Both the position numbers and the translations under genes were made by a program. Below, one piece after another: positions 1 through 7,700 of a stretch of DNA of 32,529 bases (positions are counted from its first letter, which is position 1; the number at the start of each line of letters is the position of its first letter). The notes below the pieces were generated by a model that worked only from the letters and a program-made list of their open reading frames with translations, was not told the DNA's origin and ran no database searches. This DNA comes from JASJHI01 sp965371355 (lineage in GTDB: Bacteria > Actinomycetota > Acidimicrobiia > Acidimicrobiales > Ilumatobacteraceae), in NCBI GenBank assembly GCA_965371355.1, contig CBDUYD010000012.1, forward strand, positions 1 to 32,529. Direction: 5' to 3'.

Positions 1-34
1 CGCGTTTCGTTGGTCGGTGTCTGACGCCTTCGGG

Positions 35-40
35 TAGAGT
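35..40 (+). promoter_or_regulatory. candidate -10 box for the dksA-like/lspA/rluD operon
   Basis: TAGAGT matches the actinobacterial TANNNT -10 pattern. It lies 31 nt before the ATG at 72, so this transcript would carry a short leader with a GAGGAG ribosome-binding site at 61-66. A weak TTGGTC at 10-15 could be a -35 element, but the 19-nt spacing is long. Confidence 0.35.
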
Positions 41-71
41 CCGGCGCTCACGACCACCTCGAGGAGCGCCA

Positions 72-863
72 ATGGCTGCAGCGAAGAAGACGACCTCAGC
101 GAAGAAATCGGCCGCGAAGGCCTCGACGGGCAAGGGGTCCGCCGCTGTCAAGAAGACGGCGACGAAGTCAACGACCACCGAGAAGTCGGCGGCGCAGAAG
201 GCCGCTACGAAGAAGACCGCTACGAAGAAGACCGCTACGAAGAAGACCACGGCGAAGAAGACAGCGGCCGAGAAGACAGCGCCGACGAAGAAGACAGCGG
301 CCAAGAAGACAGCGGCGACGAAGAAGCCGGCCGCGACGAAGGCACCCGCCAACAAGGGTGCAGCCAAGCGGTCGACCACTCCGAAGCGGTCGTCCGCCAC
401 ACCGTCGATGCTGTCCAACGAGAGGCCGGATCGGGTCGAGATCCCCAAGCCCCGCGGCAAGACCAAGGATGGTGTGAGCTATACGAAGGACTTCGACGTC
501 AAGTTCCTCAAGGCGCAGCGCGACGAACTGATCCGGCGGCGAACCAGCGAGTTGACGCGGGCAACCCGGCTCGAGGACGAAGCGACAAGTCTGATCGAAG
601 ACGGCGAGATGGGCGACGTGCAGTTCGATGACGAGGGAGGCGAGGGCGACACGATGGTCGTCCAACGCGACCTCGATCGGGTCCTCTCGAGCCAGGCCCG
701 CCAGACGATCGACGAGATCGATGCCGCGCTCGGGCGGATCGGGGACGGCATGTACGGGTACTCCGGGGTGTCCGGCCGGCCGATCCCGCGCGAACGGCTC
801 GAAGCGATCCCCGAGACGACGGTCCTGGCCGCTGAGAAGGTCAGCGGCATCGGAGGCCGTTGA
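72..863 (+). CDS. DksA/TraR-fold protein, zinc-finger cysteines lost, with Lys/Ala-rich H1-like N-terminal tail
   Basis: The 263-residue protein has two parts. Residues 1 to about 110 are low-complexity and rich in Lys, Ala and Thr (AKKTTAKK-type repeats), resembling histone H1 or the tail of mycobacterial HupB, and probably bind DNA or RNA. Residues about 135-263 look like the DksA/TraR coiled coil plus C-terminal finger: GMYGYSGVSGRPIPRERLEA aligns with the usual GxYGxCxxCGxxIPxxRLEA. All four zinc cysteines are replaced, and the whole protein has no Cys. DksA proteins bind RNA polymerase in the secondary channel; cysteine-free DksA paralogues are known in other phyla. The role here is unproven. 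ATG with GAGGAG 5 nt upstream. It heads an operon with lspA (13-nt gap) and rluD. Confidence 0.8.
   Translation: MAAAKKTTSAKKSAAKASTGKGSAAVKKTATKSTTTEKSAAQKAATKKTATKKTATKKTTAKKTAAEKTAPTKKTAAKKTAATKKPAATKAPANKGAAKRSTTPKRSSATPSMLSNERPDRVEIPKPRGKTKDGVSYTKDFDVKFLKAQRDELIRRRTSELTRATRLEDEATSLIEDGEMGDVQFDDEGGEGDTMVVQRDLDRVLSSQARQTIDEIDAALGRIGDGMYGYSGVSGRPIPRERLEAIPETTVLAAEKVSGIGGR
204..248 (+). repeat. three perfect tandem 15-bp repeats inside the Lys-rich tail
   Basis: GCTACGAAGAAGACC occurs three times head to tail, encoding ATKKT three times. Diverged copies (AAGAAGACAGCG) continue to about 330. The identity at codon level suggests recent slippage or expansion, so tail length probably varies between strains. 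Confidence 0.9.
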
Positions 864-876
864 ACGGCGCCCACAC

Positions 877-1416
877 ATGAGCACCTCGGTCGCGAGCAGG
901 TGGCGCGCTCCACTGACCATCGCCGCGGTGGTCGTCGTCATCGACCAGCTCGCCAAACAATGGGCGGTCAACGCACTGGCCGACGACCGCGTCATCGACG
1001 TGTTCTGGACACTCAGGTTGAACCTCGCGTTCAACAGTGGGATGGCCTTCGGTCGGGGGACCGGCTTCGGTCCCGTGATCGCCGTCGTCGCCACCGGGGT
1101 GCTCGTCTGGCTGCTCGTGTCGCTGCGGAGCGAGGGGAGCAAGTTGAGCGCATTCGGGATGGGATGTGTGATCGGAGGCGCGGTCGGCAACCTGATCGAT
1201 CGTTTCTTCCGCGGCGATGCATGGCTGCGCGGACCCGTGGTCGACTTCATCGACTTCCAGTGGTTCCCGATCTTCAACATCGCCGACATCGCGATCAACG
1301 TGGGTGCGGTGGCGCTGATCCTCAATGCGGTCCTCATCGCGCGTCGCGCTCCGGCCGAGACGGTCGGGACGGTCGGGACGAGTGAGGCCGGCGGGACCGC
1401 CGAGGGGGACGCTTGA
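877..1416 (+). CDS. lspA: lipoprotein signal peptidase (signal peptidase II)
   Basis: A 179-residue polytopic membrane protein that removes signal peptides from diacylglyceryl-modified prolipoproteins. It has about four hydrophobic segments. The catalytic aspartates are D108 in GNLIDR and D137 in FNIADI; the NxGxAF-type motif is NSGMAFG at 53-59. The length is slightly above the usual 150-170 because of a Gly/Thr/Glu-rich tail. The ATG at 877 follows the upstream gene by 13 nt, with GGAGG somewhat far upstream (852-856), so translational coupling is likely. A substrate lipoprotein (DUF3048 family) is encoded at 24579. The order DksA-like, lspA, rluD is common in actinobacteria. Confidence 0.95.
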   Translation: MSTSVASRWRAPLTIAAVVVVIDQLAKQWAVNALADDRVIDVFWTLRLNLAFNSGMAFGRGTGFGPVIAVVATGVLVWLLVSLRSEGSKLSAFGMGCVIGGAVGNLIDRFFRGDAWLRGPVVDFIDFQWFPIFNIADIAINVGAVALILNAVLIARRAPAETVGTVGTSEAGGTAEGDA

Positions 1417-2330
1417 TCTCCGAGCGCGTCCCTGCGGCGCTCGCCGGTCAGCGCCTCGACCGTGTCGTGGCGTTGATCGGAGATGTCAGTCGGTCGCATG
1501 CGGCCGCTGCGATCGCGGCGGGCGGGGTGTCGGTCGACGATCGCGAGGCCACCTCCGGCAAGATCCGCCTCGACGAGGGCCAGCACGTGGTCGTCGATCC
1601 GGAGGCGTTCCCGAAGAAGCACCCTCCTGCACCGGACGAGTCGGTCGAGTTCGAGGTCCTGCACGTCGACGACGCGGTGATCGTGATCGACAAGCCCCCC
1701 GGGTTGGTCGTCCATCCCGGAGCGGGCAATGCCGACGGGACGCTGGCGAACGGCCTGCTCGCCCGGTTCCCCGACCTCGAAGGTGTCGGCGACCCGATGC
1801 GACCGGGCATCGTGCATCGCCTCGACGCCGGGAGTTCCGGGCTTCTCGTCGTCGCCCGCACGGACGAGGCCGTCGCCGCGCTGATCTCCCAATTCGCCGA
1901 TCACGGCGCGACGCGGAAGTACGAGGCCGTCGTCTGGGGAGTACCGGAGGCTCCCCATGGCATCATCGACGCGCCGGTCGGTCGCGATCGTGGGGATCCG
2001 CTGAAGATGGCGGTGGTTACCGGTGGGCGCGACGCGAGGACCGACTACCGGGTCATCGGCACATACACCGAACCGGCCCTCGTCTCGCGCCTCGAGTGCC
2101 GGCTCGAAACCGGTCGCACGCATCAGATCCGAGTGCATCTCGCGTCGATCGACCATCCGTTGGTCGGCGACCCGACCTACTCACAGCGCCGGCCGGCCCT
2201 CGGGCTCACGCGGCCGTTCCTGCACGCCGCCGAACTCGCCTTCGATCATCCGGCCACCGGCGAGCGCGTCTCGTTCACGAGCCCCCTCGCCCCCGACCTC
2301 CAGCACTGGCTCGACGAGGCGAAATCGTGA
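1413..2330 (+). CDS. rluD: RluA/RluD-family 23S rRNA pseudouridine synthase
   Basis: A 305-residue protein with an N-terminal S4 RNA-binding domain (about residues 10-65), then the pseudouridine synthase domain. The catalytic Asp is D138 in HRLDAGSSG. A second family signature is GRTHQIRVHL. It is expected to isomerise uridines in large-subunit rRNA; the exact position cannot be read from sequence. The start is TTG at 1413, overlapping the lspA stop as TTGA, with a purine-rich GAGGGGG site 3-9 nt upstream. It ends 28 nt from the convergent Rrf2 gene. Confidence 0.92.
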   Translation: MISERVPAALAGQRLDRVVALIGDVSRSHAAAAIAAGGVSVDDREATSGKIRLDEGQHVVVDPEAFPKKHPPAPDESVEFEVLHVDDAVIVIDKPPGLVVHPGAGNADGTLANGLLARFPDLEGVGDPMRPGIVHRLDAGSSGLLVVARTDEAVAALISQFADHGATRKYEAVVWGVPEAPHGIIDAPVGRDRGDPLKMAVVTGGRDARTDYRVIGTYTEPALVSRLECRLETGRTHQIRVHLASIDHPLVGDPTYSQRRPALGLTRPFLHAAELAFDHPATGERVSFTSPLAPDLQHWLDEAKS

Positions 2331-2336
2331 CATCGT

Positions 2337-2351
2337 GCGCGCCGGCGGCGC
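2337..2351. terminator. short GC-rich hairpin between convergent genes (weak)
   Basis: GCGCC-GGC-GGCGC forms a perfect 5-bp stem in the 28-nt gap between convergent rluD and the Rrf2 gene. There is no T-tract on either strand, so it is at best a weak or factor-assisted terminator. Confidence 0.25.
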
Positions 2352-2358
2352 AGGACCC

Positions 2359-2820
2359 CTACGACTCCGGCGTCGGGACCGGCGATTGGGGCCAGGGCGC
2401 GTCGCCGCGTGAGATGGCAGCGATCGAGGCGAGGGTGTACCCATCGAGGAACCGGCGCATGTGATCGCCGGCGATGCTCCAGATCTCCAACAGAACGCAC
2501 TGGCCCTCGTGATCGCACGCGCCGTCCTGATGGGGTTGGCCGAAATCACCCAGCGTGATCGGACCCTCGACGGCCGACACGATCTCGGACAGCAGGATCT
2601 CGTCGGGCGGGCGGGCGAGGGTGTACCCACCGCCCACACCGCGCTTGGAACGGACCAGGCCGGCTCCCTTCAGGGCCAGCAGGATCTGCTCGAGGTACGG
2701 CTGGGGGAGGCCGGTGCGCTCGGCGATGTCACGCACCGATGTCGGGCCGCTCTCGTCGGCGTGCAGCGCGAGGGACAACAGCGCCCGGCAGGCGTAGTCC
2801 CCTCGCGTCGAGATGCGCAC
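2359..2820 (-). CDS. Rrf2-family transcriptional regulator with reduced cysteine set
   Basis: From the GTG at 2820 the product is 153 residues and begins MRISTRGDYACRALLSLAL, the standard Rrf2 opening. It has a winged helix-turn-helix (about 25-70, SVRDIAERTGLPQPYLEQIL) followed by a dimerisation helix. IscR and NsrR bind an Fe-S cluster through three cysteines spaced C-x5-C-x5-C. Here only C102 and C108 (CDHEGQC) remain, and the third position is W114; one further Cys, C11, lies in the N-terminal helix. It may still bind an Fe-S cluster in a different way, or act as a redox or cluster-free sensor. The GTG is chosen over an upstream ATG (2832) because a TATGGT -10 box ends 7 nt before it. It is divergent from the phosphatase-superfamily gene, which may be its target. 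Confidence 0.88.
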   Translation of the reverse strand: MRISTRGDYACRALLSLALHADESGPTSVRDIAERTGLPQPYLEQILLALKGAGLVRSKRGVGGGYTLARPPDEILLSEIVSAVEGPITLGDFGQPHQDGACDHEGQCVLLEIWSIAGDHMRRFLDGYTLASIAAISRGDAPWPQSPVPTPES

Positions 2821-2827
2821 CTTCGCC

Positions 2828-2833
2828 ACCATA
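2828..2833 (-). promoter_or_regulatory. -10 box of leaderless Rrf2 gene
   Basis: TATGGT on the minus strand, 7 nt before the GTG at 2820. It fits the leaderless pattern seen repeatedly in this window and sets the start codon. Confidence 0.55.
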
Positions 2834-2999
2834 GGGGTTTGCCGCGGAATGCCCGGTGTCCGGAACCCGCAGGCGGTGGCCACGCGATTTCGGTGGCGAT
2901 CCGTGACCGGGACCTTGTCGAACCCCACCTCCGCGTGCTGGACTGCGGGACGTGAATCGATCCGTCGGCGGGGAACCGGGCATCCTGGACGATGCGGGC

Positions 3000-4127
3000 A
3001 TGCCCGACTCCTCGATCCTTCCCGATCACCCGGTCATCCCCGACTACGCGAGCCGCAACGTGCGCGGGATCATTCCTGCGCTGCTCGGTCCCCGTGGCTG
3101 GTCCGACGGCGTCCCGGCGTGGATGCCCGAAGTGCTCGCCGACGCCGACGCGATCGTGCTCCTCATCCTCGACGGGATCGGGTGGGAACAGTTCGAGCAA
3201 CACCGCCACCTGATGCCGGCACTCTCCGCCATGCAGGGTCGAGCGATCCAGACCGTCGCGCCGACCACCACGGCGACCGCGCTGACTTCGATCGCGACCG
3301 GACTCACACCCGGCGAACACGGCCTCATCGGCTACCGCATCGTTCTCGGCGGCGAGGTGGTGAATGTGTTGCGCTGGTCCAACGGTGCCCAGGCGGTGCG
3401 CAGGTCGCAACCACCCCGCGACGTGCAGCCGTTCACCCCGTTCATGGGCCGGAACCCACCGGTGGTGAGTCCCGCCGAACTCGAGGACTCGGGCTTCAGC
3501 GAGGCCCATCTCCGAGGTGCCGTACGAGCCGGCTGGCGCTCACCGTCCTCGATCGCCGTCGAGGCCCGGTCGCAGATCGAAGCGGGCGAGACCTTCGTCT
3601 ACTGCTACTACGGTGGGATCGACAAGATCGCCCACGAGCGCGGATTCGGCCCGTACTACGAGGCCGAGCTGAGGTACGCCGACACACTCGTCGCCGACAT
3701 GCTGGCGAGCATCCCGACCGGTACCGCCCTGCTCGTCACCGCCGACCACGGCCAGGTAGACGTCGGCGGACGGATCGTCCACCCGTCGGCCGAGATGCTC
3801 CGCGGCGTCACCCTCCAGTCCGGCGAGGGGCGGTTCCGCTGGCTGCACACGAGCGGCCGCGCGATCGCCGATGTCGCCGCGGCGGCACGCGACGAGGTCG
3901 GCCATCTCGCGTGGGTCGTCACGCGAGAACAGACCCTCGACGAGCACTGGTTCGGTCCGGCGGTATCCCCGCCGATCCAGTCGCGCCTCGGCGATGTCGC
4001 ACTCGTCGCCCGAGCGCCCGTCAGCTTCTACGACCCGGGTGACTCCGGCCCGTTCGAGCTCGTCTGCCGGCACGGCTCACTCACCTCTGCGGAGATCTTC
4101 GTGCCGTTACTCGCGGGGCTCGTCTGA
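3000..4127 (+). CDS. alkaline phosphatase superfamily protein (nucleotide pyrophosphatase/phosphodiesterase type)
   Basis: A 375-residue metalloenzyme of the alkaline phosphatase/NPP superfamily, expected to hydrolyse a phosphodiester or phosphomonoester with two divalent metals. Visible ligands are D58 in LLILDGIG, the nucleophile Thr in the PTTTATAL stretch (about 89-92), Asp and His in GGIDKIAHERG, Asp-His in TADHGQ, and the C-terminal His in CRHGS. I see no clear signal peptide, so it is probably cytoplasmic; the substrate is unknown. The start is uncertain. The ATG at 3000 has a -10-like GACGAT 6 nt upstream. A GTG at 2952 would add 16 residues. It is followed 21 nt later by bpa. Confidence 0.82.
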   Translation: MPDSSILPDHPVIPDYASRNVRGIIPALLGPRGWSDGVPAWMPEVLADADAIVLLILDGIGWEQFEQHRHLMPALSAMQGRAIQTVAPTTTATALTSIATGLTPGEHGLIGYRIVLGGEVVNVLRWSNGAQAVRRSQPPRDVQPFTPFMGRNPPVVSPAELEDSGFSEAHLRGAVRAGWRSPSSIAVEARSQIEAGETFVYCYYGGIDKIAHERGFGPYYEAELRYADTLVADMLASIPTGTALLVTADHGQVDVGGRIVHPSAEMLRGVTLQSGEGRFRWLHTSGRAIADVAAAARDEVGHLAWVVTREQTLDEHWFGPAVSPPIQSRLGDVALVARAPVSFYDPGDSGPFELVCRHGSLTSAEIFVPLLAGLV

Positions 4128-4148
4128 GTTCCCGGTAGAAAGGGGTCG

Positions 4149-4703
4149 ATGTCGGACATACACGCGAGTGATGCAACGTCGGATCCATCGGCTGGCGCAG
4201 AGCCGCCCGGCGAGGCGGCCGAGCAGCCGCCAGAGGTTGTCACCCCCGACGGGGTGAGCAGCGAGAGCGACGCGCAGGTCACCGAGCCGGCCAAGGTGAT
4301 GCGCATCGGTTCGATGATCAAGCTGTTACTCGAAGAGGTCCGCTCGACCTCACTCGACGAGGCGTCGCGCGAGCGCCTCGCCGAGGTCTACGAGCGTTCG
4401 GTCACCGAGCTGTCGAGTGCGCTGTCACCCGACCTCCAAGAAGAGCTGCGCTCGCTCACGCTGCCGTTCGAACAGGACGAGATACCGAGCGAGACCGAGA
4501 TCCGGGTCGCCAAGGCGCAGCTGGTCGGTTGGCTCGAAGGACTGTTCCACGGCATCCAGGCCTCGTTGATGGCGCAGCAGGTGGCTGCCCGCCAGCAGCT
4601 CCAGGGGATGAGGCAGCTCCCAGGGGGCGGACTCGCCGGAGAAGGACCCGAAGAGCCGGGTGCGGCACAGCCGCATGCCGACCGGCCCGGAACCTACCTC
4701 TGA
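4149..4703 (+). CDS. bpa: bacterial proteasome activator Bpa (DUF2587)
   Basis: A 184-residue ATP-independent ring-forming activator that opens the actinobacterial 20S proteasome gate. The core (about residues 46-155) closely follows mycobacterial Bpa: PAKVMRIGSMIKLLLEEVR, LDEASRERL, LTLPFEQDEIPSE and the near-invariant QLVGWLEGLFHGIQ. The C-terminus is GTYL, matching the GQYL docking motif of the mycobacterial protein, which inserts into the proteasome alpha ring. The first 45 residues are acidic and probably disordered. ATG with an AAAGGGG site 5 nt upstream. No proteasome subunit genes lie in this window. Confidence 0.95.
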   Translation: MSDIHASDATSDPSAGAEPPGEAAEQPPEVVTPDGVSSESDAQVTEPAKVMRIGSMIKLLLEEVRSTSLDEASRERLAEVYERSVTELSSALSPDLQEELRSLTLPFEQDEIPSETEIRVAKAQLVGWLEGLFHGIQASLMAQQVAARQQLQGMRQLPGGGLAGEGPEEPGAAQPHADRPGTYL

Positions 4704-4723
4704 GCCGCGATCGCTCTTCCTGG

Positions 4724-4729
4724 TAGGGT
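4724..4729 (+). promoter_or_regulatory. candidate -10 box for dnaE
   Basis: TAGGGT lies about 68 nt before the proposed dnaE start, implying a leadered transcript. No good -35 is visible. Downstream, ACGAA and TTCGT form a dyad with a 14-nt spacer (about 4732-4755) that could be a regulator site. Confidence 0.3.
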
Positions 4730-4797
4730 CGACGAATCACACTCCTGTAGTTCGTCACCACCCGAGACCCGTCGATCCAGACCGCCCGCCGTCCACC

Positions 4798-7700
4798 GTG
4801 CCCGAATCGTTCACCCACCTCCACGTCCACACCGAGTACTCGATGCTCGACGGCGCGGCGCGCCTGCCCGACCTGGTGGCCAAGGCGGTCGAGGACGGCC
4901 AGCCGGCGATCGGCATCACCGATCACGGCAACATGTACGGCACCCTCGAGTTCTACAAGGAGTGCAACGCGCAGGGGATCAAGCCGATCATCGGTACCGA
5001 GGCCTACATGGCGCACGACCACCGCACCGAGCGGCCCACGCGGCGGGGGAGGGTCGACGATTCGGGCGGCGACACCGAGGGGGGCAAGAAGCTCTATTAC
5101 CACCTGACCCTGCTCGCCGAGAACCAGGCGGGATACCACAACCTGATCCAGCTCGCCAGCCTCGCGTTCATGGAGGGGTACTACTACAAGCCGCGCATCG
5201 ACTGGGAGTTGCTCGACAGGTACTCGTCGGGCATCATCGCCACCACGGGATGCCTCGGCGGTCACGTGCTGCAGGCGCTGCTCAACGGCGACGATCAGGG
5301 TGCGCTCGAGAAGGCGGCACGCCTGCAGGACATCTTCGGACGCGACAACCTGTTCATCGAGTTGCAGGACCAGGGCCTGGCGCAACAGCGCGAGACCAAT
5401 CCCAAGCTGATCGACATCGCCAGGCGCATCGGAGCGCCCCTGCTGGCCACGAACGACAGCCACTACACCCATCGCGAAGACCACGAGTCCCACGACGCCC
5501 TGCTGTGCGTGCAGACCGGCGCCCTGCTGTCCGATCCGAAGCGGTTCAGGTTCGAGGGCACCGAGCACTATCTCAAGACCGCCGACGAGATGCGCTACGT
5601 CTTCCGCGAGGTCCCCCAGGCGTGCGACAACACACTGTGGATCGCCGAACGGGCCGAGCTCGAACTCGAGTTCGGCAACCCTCTGCTGCCGAACTTCCCG
5701 ATCCCGGAGGGATTCGAGGACGACGCCGACTACCTGCGCCACCTCGCCTGGGAGGGGGCGAAGCAACGCTGGGGCGACGAACTCCCCACCGACGTGGTCG
5801 AGCGACTCGGCTACGAACTGAAGATCATCTGCGACATGGGGTTCGCGTCGTACTTCCTGATCACGTGGGACCTCATCAAGCACGCTCGCGACAACGGCAT
5901 CCGGGTGGGGCCCGGTCGGGGTTCGGCGGCCGGTTGCGCCGTCGCCTACAGCCTGCGGATCACCGACCTCGACCCGATCCGCTACGACCTGCTGTTCGAG
6001 CGCTTCCTCAATCCGGACCGCGTCTCGATGCCCGACATCGACATGGACTTCGACTCGAGGTACCGCGATGAGATGATCCGCTACGCGGCCGAGCGCTACG
6101 GGCGTGACCACGTCGCCCAGATCATCACGTTCGGCACGATCAAGGCCCGCAACGCGGTGCGCGACGCGGCCCGTGTGCTCGGCTATCCGTACGGGCTCGG
6201 CGACAAGATCGCCAAAGCGATGCCCCCGCTCGTGATGGGTCGCGACACACCGCTGCGCTACTGCTTCGAGCAGGCCGACAAGTACGCCGACGGCTACAAG
6301 GCGGCGGGCGATCTCCGCGCGATGTACGACACCGACGACGACGTCAAGCGCGTCGTCGACGTCGCGCGCGGCCTCGAGGGCCTGAAGCGCAGTGACGGCA
6401 TCCACGCCGCGGCCGTGGTGATCACCAAGGATCCCGTCACCGAGTACCTGCCGGTTCAACGCAAACCCGAATCGGGTCAGGCACCGGAAGACGCTCCGGT
6501 CGTCACGCAGTACGAGATGCACGGTGTCGAGGATCTCGGTCTGCTGAAGATGGACTTCCTCGGGTTGCGCAACCTCGACGTCATCACCGACGCCGTCGAG
6601 ATGGTGCGAGCAGGAAAGGACCCCGAATTCCTCATCGAGGACATCTCACTCGACGACGCGGCAACGTTCGATCTGCTGTCGCGCGGTGACACGATCGGCG
6701 TCTTCCAACTCGAGTCACCGCCGATGCGTCAGCTGCTCAAGGCGCTCGCCCCGAACTCGTTCGAGGACGTCTCGGCGGTGCTCGCGCTGTACCGGCCGGG
6801 ACCGATGAGCGTCAACATGCACTACGACTACGCCGACCGCAAGAACAACCGCAAGCCGGTCGAGTACTTCCACGAGGATGCCGAGGAGATCCTCTCGGAC
6901 ACCTTCGGCCTGATGATCTATCAGGAGTCGGTGATGCGCGTCGCGCAGAAGTTCGCCGGGTACTCACTCGCCGAGGCCGACAATCTCAGGAAGGCCGTCG
7001 GAAAGAAGGTCAGGGAGATGATGGCCGCCGAGCGTGACGCGTTCGAGGCTGGTGTCGAGGCCACGGGATACGGCCGCGAACTCGGCAAGGAACTCTTCGA
7101 CATCATCGAGAAGTTCGCGGACTACGCCTTCAACAAGAGCCACACCTTCGGATACGGCCTGGTCACGTACCAGACGGCGTACCTCAAGGCGCACTATCCG
7201 GTCGAGTATCTCGCGTGCCTGCTGACCAGCGTCAAGAGCAACCTCGACAAGGCGGCGACGTACCTCGCCGACTGCCGCTCGCTCGGCATCAAGGTCCTGC
7301 CGCCCGACGTGAACCGTTCGATGATGAACTTCGCCGCGCTCGACCCGGCGATGGTCCCCGACGGCGTCACGCTCACCGTCGGAAGCCCGGGCGCGATCAC
7401 GTTCGGTCTGTCGGCGGTACGCAACGTGGGGGAGGGCCTCGTCGAACTGCTGCTCGCCGAGCGCGACGAGAACGGCGTCTTCAGCAGCTTCCACGACTTC
7501 GCCGAGCGAGTACCCGAGGCGGTGCTCAACAAGCGAACGATCGAGTCGCTCATCAAGGGCGGGGGTTTCGATTCGCTCGGCCATCCGCGGCGTGGCCTCC
7601 TCACCACGTTCGAGCACATCATCGACACGACCGTGCGAGGCCGTCGAGAGCGTGAGCGGGGCGTGATGAGCTTGTTCGGTGACTGGGGCGACGGTGAGTC

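Noticed and set aside
168..2156. Very long minus-strand open frame across the dksA-like, lspA and rluD genes
   Set aside because: It is a shadow of three recognised plus-strand genes; its composition is Arg/Gly-rich and no family motif is visible.
2821..2928. Longer N-terminus for the Rrf2 gene from 2928 or 2832
   Set aside because: Extra residues are unlike the family, whose members start MRIS; the -10 box at 2828-2833 lies inside the longer version.
4732..4755. ACGAA/TTCGT dyad before dnaE considered as an SOS box
   Set aside because: The spacing between arms is 14 nt rather than the 4 nt of GAAC-N4-GTTC, so it is not a LexA site.
4456..6522. 688-codon minus-strand open frame opposite bpa and dnaE
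   Set aside because: The opposite strand encodes conserved Bpa and DnaE motifs throughout; long antisense frames are expected at this G+C.
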